Origin: DAOTXR01 sp034435375
GTDB lineage: Bacteria; Chloroflexota; Anaerolineae; Aggregatilineales; UBA3940
Assembly: GCA_034435375.1 (NCBI GenBank)
Contig: DAOTXR010000039.1
Location: forward strand, 62,001 to 126,000
DNA: 64,000 nucleotides
Direction of reading: 5' to 3'
The notes beneath the pieces are model-generated. The model was given only the letters and a program-made list of their open reading frames with translations, made no database searches and was not told the origin of the DNA. A program made the translations under genes and the position numbers. Every line of letters begins with the position of its first letter. The stretch's first letter is position 1. Below, piece by piece: positions 59,884 to 64,000 of the stretch.

Positions 59884-60720
59884 CTACCCTGCTTGCCTGA
59901 GTTGGAGGATAGACTGTTTTAATTGTAGCGCAGCTTGCCGTGCTGCGTCAGCATAGGCCGGGCCGTCTGATGCAAAAGTGATAGTCCGCGAGGCGTTGAT
60001 CAGCGGGCCAAGGCCACTCGCTGCCTCGCCGAAGCGCACTGCTGCATCCAACGCGCCACCCTGTTTGCCCACGCCGGGGATCAGAAAGGGCCGATCGGGA
60101 ACCATGCGGCGGATCATCTCCAGGTCCTTCGGGTGCGTGGCTCCGACAACCAGCCCCACCATGCTGGTCGGATGGGCCTGCGCCCACCCCTGCGCAGCCT
60201 GGACGACTCGCTCGTACAGATACGGGGCCTGGCCGGGATGATCCTGGAAGCGCGGGGCGTCGGGGTTGCTAGTGCGAGCCAGCACGTACAACCCACGCCC
60301 TGGGTACATCTCAAGCAGTGGAGTGACCGTGTCTTCACCCACGTAGGGATTGACAGTCAGCGCATCGACCCCCAGCGTCTCGAATGCCGCCTGGCCGTAC
60401 ATGCGCTGTGTGCTGCCGAGGTCTCCCACCTTGGCATCAAGCACCACCGGGATATGGCGGGGGATGGCCGCGATGAGAGCTTCCAGCGCCCGGATGCCCG
60501 CCGAGCCATGCGCCAGAAAGAAGGCCAGATTGGGTTTGAAGGCGCACACCAGATCGGCGGTGGCCTCGACGATGGCCTGGCAGAAGGTGGTCAACCCCTC
60601 AGGACCTTTCAGCGCGGGCAGGTCGGGCATCAGGGCCGGATCGGGGTCCAACCCCACGCACAACCACGATTGGTTGCGTTCCTGAGCATCCAGCAGTTTG
60701 TCCCGAAAGCTCCGGGCCAT
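59884..60720 (-). CDS. pyrF: Orotidine 5'-phosphate decarboxylase, type 2
   Basis: The 278-residue enzyme turns OMP into UMP. The Asp-Lys-Asp core is in DAKVGDLGST. The early LCVGLDPDP and late FLIPGVGKQGG regions fit the longer type 2 PyrF group (Mycobacterium, Myxococcus, Chloroflexota). ATG at 60720 has GAGAAG 8 bases upstream, and the reading frame continues above it without need. It follows the lipoprotein gene by 17 bp. Confidence 0.92.
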   Translation of the reverse strand: MARSFRDKLLDAQERNQSWLCVGLDPDPALMPDLPALKGPEGLTTFCQAIVEATADLVCAFKPNLAFFLAHGSAGIRALEALIAAIPRHIPVVLDAKVGDLGSTQRMYGQAAFETLGVDALTVNPYVGEDTVTPLLEMYPGRGLYVLARTSNPDAPRFQDHPGQAPYLYERVVQAAQGWAQAHPTSMVGLVVGATHPKDLEMIRRMVPDRPFLIPGVGKQGGALDAAVRFGEAASGLGPLINASRTITFASDGPAYADAARQAALQLKQSILQLRQAG

Positions 60721-60737
60721 AGCATGTCTTCTCATCA

Positions 60738-61199
60738 TCATTGCTGGGAGACCACCAATGTTACGATGTAATCCTGCCAAGAGATCGCGTGACTGCTCTC
60801 AGGATACGGCTCAACGTTCACCAGCTGGAGAATGTATGCCTCAATCACCTGGCTGCCGGGGAACTCATCGGAGGCCGGGCTGGTCAGGTTGATCGTCCCT
60901 AGGTCGTGCCCACCCCTGGCCACTGCCAGCGTGACCGTCGCCTGACCGGCTCGCACGCACAGGACATCCTTAGGGCAGCGTGAATCTTCGTCCACGCCGG
61001 TGAAGCTGATGGTGAACCCTGTTCCCTCGATCAGGGCCGTCTGACCAAGCCGCAGCCGGAATTCTCGATCCAGGGCAGCCTGCGTCTCGCCGGAGTCAGG
61101 CGGCTGCGGCGAAGTCGGAATCTCCTTGCCACAGCCGCTCAACCCCAGGCTAGCCATCAGAATCAGAATCACCGGCGCAACCAGTGTACAACGCTTCAC
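60738..61199 (-). CDS. Lipoprotein inside the pyrimidine operon
   Basis: The 153-residue protein has a signal peptide and lipobox LSGC. The mature part has a conserved Cys pair (DSRCPKDVLCVRAGQATV), a pattern shared by a group of secreted hypothetical proteins. I do not know its function. GTG at 61199 has GAGGAG six bases upstream and is much better than the ATG at 61220. It lies 36 bp after pyrB and 17 bp before pyrF, so it must be expressed with pyrimidine genes. Confidence 0.78.
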   Translation of the reverse strand: MKRCTLVAPVILILMASLGLSGCGKEIPTSPQPPDSGETQAALDREFRLRLGQTALIEGTGFTISFTGVDEDSRCPKDVLCVRAGQATVTLAVARGGHDLGTINLTSPASDEFPGSQVIEAYILQLVNVEPYPESSHAISWQDYIVTLVVSQQ

Positions 61200-61235
61200 A
61201 ATATCTCCTCGACGGGGCATTCTCAGCTCAGGGAC

Positions 61236-62213
61236 CTACGCTCGACCCAACACTGCCGCCAGCAGGGCCATGCGGATATAGAGGCCATTCTGCATCTGGC
61301 GGAAGTAGGCCGCGCGTGGGTCCGCATCAACTTCGTAAGCGATCTCATTCACGCGGGGCAGCGGATGCATGACGATCATGTCCCGTTTGGCATCCTTCAG
61401 CAAGTCCGCTGTGATGATATACACATCCTTCACACGCTCATATTCGGCCAAGTCGGTAAAACGCTCTTTCTGCACGCGAGTGACATACAGCACGTCTACC
61501 TCGCCGATGATCTCATGGACGTCCTCGTGCTCGGTGAAGGCACCCCCGGCAGCGGCCACTTCCTCGCGAATTTCCTCCGGCATGCGCAGCAGGCGCGGCG
61601 AGACGAAGCGGAAAGTAATATTGCGGTGCAGCAGCAGGCGGGTCAGAGAGTGGACTGTGCGGCCAAAACGTAGGTCGCCGAGCATGGCCACGGTGAGGTG
61701 GTCCAGACGCCCCAAGTCACGCAGAACGGTATAGGTGTCGAGCAGGGCCTGGGTCGGGTGCTCACCCACACCATCGCCCGCGTTGATGATCGGCTTGCTG
61801 GCCCACCGGGCAGCCTCGGCTGCAGCGCCGACCTCGTAGTGGCGCAGCACGATCACATCGGCATAGCATTCCAGGGTGCGCACAGTGTCGGCCAACGACT
61901 CGCCCTTGCTGACTGATGAGTACTGCACTGAGTTGATGGGAATCACCTGCCCGCCGAGGCGCTGCATCGCCGCCATGAACGACGAGCTGGTGCGGGTGCT
62001 CGGTTCGTAGAACAGGTTGGCCATGATCTTGCCCTGAAGCAGGTCTGCTGAACCGAACCGGTCGACGAGCGTGCGCATCTCGTCGGCCACCCCGAAGACG
62101 TATTCCAGCAGTTGAGGGGTGAACTGCCGGACGGAAAGGATATCCTGCCCGTACAGACCGTTGGTAGTGTTATCTGCCGGGCGTGGCTTGGGTGGTGCTG
62201 GATTGGCCTGCAT
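61236..62213 (-). CDS. pyrB: Aspartate carbamoyltransferase, catalytic chain
   Basis: The 325-residue enzyme makes carbamoyl aspartate. FYEPSTRTSSSF (carbamoyl phosphate), GEHPTQALLD and MHPLPRVNEI are all present. An N-terminal extension of about 20 residues (Pro-rich) precedes the family start. No pyrI is beside it. ATG at 62213 has GAGGAGG 7 bases upstream. It is the first gene of the pyr operon, behind a strong promoter and an intrinsic terminator 50 bases upstream, which implies attenuation. Confidence 0.95.
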   Translation of the reverse strand: MQANPAPPKPRPADNTTNGLYGQDILSVRQFTPQLLEYVFGVADEMRTLVDRFGSADLLQGKIMANLFYEPSTRTSSSFMAAMQRLGGQVIPINSVQYSSVSKGESLADTVRTLECYADVIVLRHYEVGAAAEAARWASKPIINAGDGVGEHPTQALLDTYTVLRDLGRLDHLTVAMLGDLRFGRTVHSLTRLLLHRNITFRFVSPRLLRMPEEIREEVAAAGGAFTEHEDVHEIIGEVDVLYVTRVQKERFTDLAEYERVKDVYIITADLLKDAKRDMIVMHPLPRVNEIAYEVDADPRAAYFRQMQNGLYIRMALLAAVLGRA

Positions 62214-62264
62214 TGTTGTTCCTCCTCGTGTATCCATCGCGCCGTGTATTGCCGCCTGTGAGCA

Positions 62265-62301
62265 CAAAAAAACGACCTTTGAACATCAGCTCAAAGGTCG
62301 T
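62265..62301 (-). terminator. Attenuator in the pyrB leader
   Basis: Perfect 11-bp stem ACGACCTTTGA / TCAAAGGTCGT (62291-62301 and 62272-62282 in plus coordinates) with an 8-base loop and a run of six or seven U's. It lies between the pyr promoter and pyrB, so it can only act by premature termination of the pyr transcript. Confidence 0.85.
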
Positions 62302-62380
62302 CGTAAAGGCAAACCCGCTTGCGGTCCGGTGCCGGGTATGACTTGTGGAATTTTGGACTGCTTCCTCACGGCTCGCTTCT

Positions 62381-62388
62381 CTCACAGG
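62381..62388 (-). promoter_or_regulatory. PyrR-binding-like loop motif in pyr leader
   Basis: CCTGTGAG on the minus strand matches the core CCNGNGAG of the PyrR RNA-binding loop. Flanking segments GGTTTTGC and GCGAGCC could form a stem. PyrR bound with UMP would favour the terminator. No pyrR gene is in the window. Confidence 0.45.
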
Positions 62389-62409
62389 CTTTCTGGCAAA
62401 ACCGGCGTG

Positions 62410-62438
62410 ATTATATAGAAGAATATGCCGACGTGCAA
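62410..62438 (-). promoter_or_regulatory. pyr operon promoter
   Basis: TTGCAC (62433-62438), 17 bp, TATAAT (62410-62415) on the minus strand. It gives a leader of about 190 bases before pyrB. Confidence 0.75.
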
Positions 62439-62456
62439 ACTCGCCCGGGTCTTTTG

Positions 62457-62978
62457 TCACACCAACATAGCCAGCGCGGCTGCCACTCCCACCCCGATCA
62501 GGAACCCTCCTATTGCGTCTGATAGATAGTGCACTCCCATCGACACCCGCGACAGCGCCAGCGCCACGCCCCACATCACGAGCACCCCACCAAACCAGGC
62601 CGGGCCGAGGATCAATCCCATGGCGGCCATCGCGCCGCCACGCGCCGAGTGCCCGGATGGGAAAGAGTAGGGATCGGTGTGCCGGTATATCTGCCCCCAT
62701 TCCCCAGCGGGCCGCGTGCGGCGGATCGCCACCTTGATCACCTGCGTCACAACAAAGGTGATCAAGTCTGTAGCGACCAGAACCACCACACGCAAGCGCC
62801 ACTCAGGCCCACCCAACAGGAACAAGGTCGCCAGGATGCTCAGGAAAGAGAAGGCATCGCCGGAGTGTGTCACGATCGCCGTCAGTGTGCGAAGCATGCC
62901 CGGCCTCTCAGCCACGCACAGGCGTGATGAAAGTTGCCGATCGAGGCTCAGCAGTCGATCAGTAATCTCGACGATCAT
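62457..62978 (-). CDS. PAP2-family phosphatase
   Basis: The 173-residue membrane protein has about five helices and the three PAP2 motifs: KVAIRRTRP, SFPSGHSAR and SRVSMGVHYLSDAIGG. Members remove phosphate from lipid phosphates such as undecaprenyl pyrophosphate or phosphatidic acid. The start is ATG at 62978, which overlaps the stop of the glycosyltransferase in ATGA; a GTG at 63002 is possible. The pair could act together on a lipid-linked sugar. Confidence 0.9.
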   Translation of the reverse strand: MIVEITDRLLSLDRQLSSRLCVAERPGMLRTLTAIVTHSGDAFSFLSILATLFLLGGPEWRLRVVVLVATDLITFVVTQVIKVAIRRTRPAGEWGQIYRHTDPYSFPSGHSARGGAMAAMGLILGPAWFGGVLVMWGVALALSRVSMGVHYLSDAIGGFLIGVGVAAALAMLV

Positions 62979-63961
62979 GATCTGGATGTCCTCAGCCGCC
63001 ACTCAGGAGGATGGTTGCGCCAGCGCCACACCACGCCCAGGGGATGCCCGGCCATCTTGGCGAGGTCGCCGGTTACCCGGATGATCGGCACCCACAGTGC
63101 AGCAGCCAGCTTCTCGGTAGGCGTCAGGGCGCCCCACTGCCGGATCAACCGCTGATAGGGCCTGCCGACCATGGCCAGCCCACCCCCTAGCAAGAGCAAC
63201 AGCCACCATGGGCTGGTTAGCACCCCGGCCAGGACAATCAGCGGCAGGGCAACGAAGTAGGTGAGATAACGGATCAAGTGCCGACGCGGGAACAATCCAG
63301 CCTTGCCGTCACCACGCGCATACTGATAATACTGCCGCAAAAAGGCTCCCAGTGAGGCGCGTGGCCGGAAGTAAGCCACCGCCTCCGGCGCAAACGCAAA
63401 AGGCCCGAAAAGCGCCACCAGCCGGAAGTCGAAAATCAGGTCTTCGCAGAAGTCCAGCCACTCAGGATAACCGCCCACCTGCTCAAACGCCTCACGCCGA
63501 AAGGCTACCGAGCGGCTGGATGGCATGAAGGTTGCTGGATCAACGTCTTGCGGTTCCGGCAGGACAGTCGCCCCCATGGCCACCTCGAATGGGGTATGAG
63601 GATCGGGCAGGAAGAAACCGGCCACAGCCTGGGTGGCTGGATTGGCCTCCAGGGGGACCATCAGCCGTTCGAGCCAGTGAGGATCGAGCCGCACTCCCGC
63701 GTCGGTAACGGCGATCAGGCCATGAGCGGCGGCGCGGATGGCAGCGTTGCGCCCTTGTGAGATGTTCGCTCCCTCCTGCCGGATGATGCGCAACGACAGG
63801 AGATCGGCGTACTCACCGAGCACATCAAGCGTGTTGTCGGTCGAACCGCCATCGCAGATCACGATCTCGTCAGGCTGGCGAGTCTGTGCAGCGATAGAGT
63901 CCATCAGACAGCGAATCGAGCTGCCTTCGTTGAGCACGGTGACGATGAGTGAAACCTGCAT
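62975..63961 (-). CDS. Family 2 glycosyltransferase, membrane-associated
   Basis: The 328-residue protein begins with the GT2 nucleotide-sugar fold: SLIVTVLNEGSSIR, CDGGSTDNT, TDAGVRLDPHW (the metal-binding DxD region appears as TDAG). C-terminal membrane helices are at about 240-275. GT2 proteins of this shape add sugars to lipids or polysaccharides. ATG at 63961 lies very close to a TATAAT at 63969-63974, suggesting a leaderless mRNA. Next gene: PAP2 phosphatase, ATGA overlap. Confidence 0.88.
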   Translation of the reverse strand: MQVSLIVTVLNEGSSIRCLMDSIAAQTRQPDEIVICDGGSTDNTLDVLGEYADLLSLRIIRQEGANISQGRNAAIRAAAHGLIAVTDAGVRLDPHWLERLMVPLEANPATQAVAGFFLPDPHTPFEVAMGATVLPEPQDVDPATFMPSSRSVAFRREAFEQVGGYPEWLDFCEDLIFDFRLVALFGPFAFAPEAVAYFRPRASLGAFLRQYYQYARGDGKAGLFPRRHLIRYLTYFVALPLIVLAGVLTSPWWLLLLLGGGLAMVGRPYQRLIRQWGALTPTEKLAAALWVPIIRVTGDLAKMAGHPLGVVWRWRNHPPEWRLRTSRS

Positions 63962-63968
63962 GGCGGCG

Positions 63969-63974
63969 ATTATA
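63969..63974 (-). promoter_or_regulatory. -10 box for a probably leaderless GT2 mRNA
   Basis: TATAAT on the minus strand, with its last base 8 bp from the ATG at 63961. Transcription would start at or next to the ATG; no -35 is obvious. Confidence 0.4.
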
Positions 63975-64000
63975 TCTGGACTGCACAGCGGCAGGCGAAT

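Noticed and set aside
62170..62802. A 210-codon minus-strand frame across PAP2 and the pyr leader
   Set aside because: Out of frame with PAP2 motifs and runs through the promoter and terminator; retained only as a possible leader-peptide frame from 62386.
1..64000. CRISPR array, transposon or prophage
   Set aside because: No spaced direct repeats with unique spacers, no transposase, integrase or phage structural genes were seen.

Overview
The window is about 60% GC, densely coded and free of phage, transposons, rRNA and CRISPR. It looks like chromosomal DNA of a Chloroflexota bacterium, most likely Anaerolineae-like. This is inferred from the many GAF-sensor paralogs, the SufR-SufCBD-SufU operon with a Rieske ferredoxin, the type-2 OMP decarboxylase, and FxLyD/SH3b surface lipoproteins; no 16S gene is present to confirm it.

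Region 1 (1-16.6 kb, minus strand) is a signalling island. Two receiver proteins are followed by seven tandem membrane proteins. Each joins a different input module (six-helix membrane domain, Cache-like or helical extracytoplasmic domain) to nearly the same pair of cytoplasmic GAF domains. None of the six complete ones has a kinase, cyclase, GGDEF or phosphatase output. This array is the best candidate for an undescribed system.

Region 2 (16.7-34.5 kb) is mixed. It holds ATP sulfurylase beside an alkaline-phosphatase-superfamily enzyme and a GT39-like glycosyltransferase, an AEC transporter, a DUF123 nuclease-like protein, a STAND-type ATPase, a P1 autoproteolytic peptidase, a receiver-GAF-PAS-histidine kinase with a receiver-GAF partner, an EEP-family protein, a solitary Eco57I-type DNA methylase and a GT87-like protein.

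Region 3 (34.5-44.5 kb) holds a cysteine-type formate dehydrogenase and the iron-sulfur operon sufC-sufB-sufD-sufU-sufS-sufU-Rieske. The divergent sufR-sufT pair is separated from it by a 34-bp palindrome whose two ends are the -35 boxes of both promoters.

Region 4 (44.5-54.4 kb) has two related FxLyD lipoproteins, a cold-shock protein with a long structured leader, an SH3b protein, a PP2C phosphatase, a methyltransferase, a crotonase, a receiver-HEAT-repeat fusion and a formate/nitrite channel.

Region 5 (54.4-64 kb) has tRNA-Ser(CGA), tadA, tRNA-Asn(GUU), a two-component system with Met-rich sensor and accessory protein behind a PhoB-like direct repeat, the pyrimidine operon pyrB-lipoprotein-pyrF-pyrE-pyrD with a leader attenuator, and a GT2-PAP2 pair.

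Domain limits are estimated by eye, and promoters and operators are read from consensus only; no database search was run.
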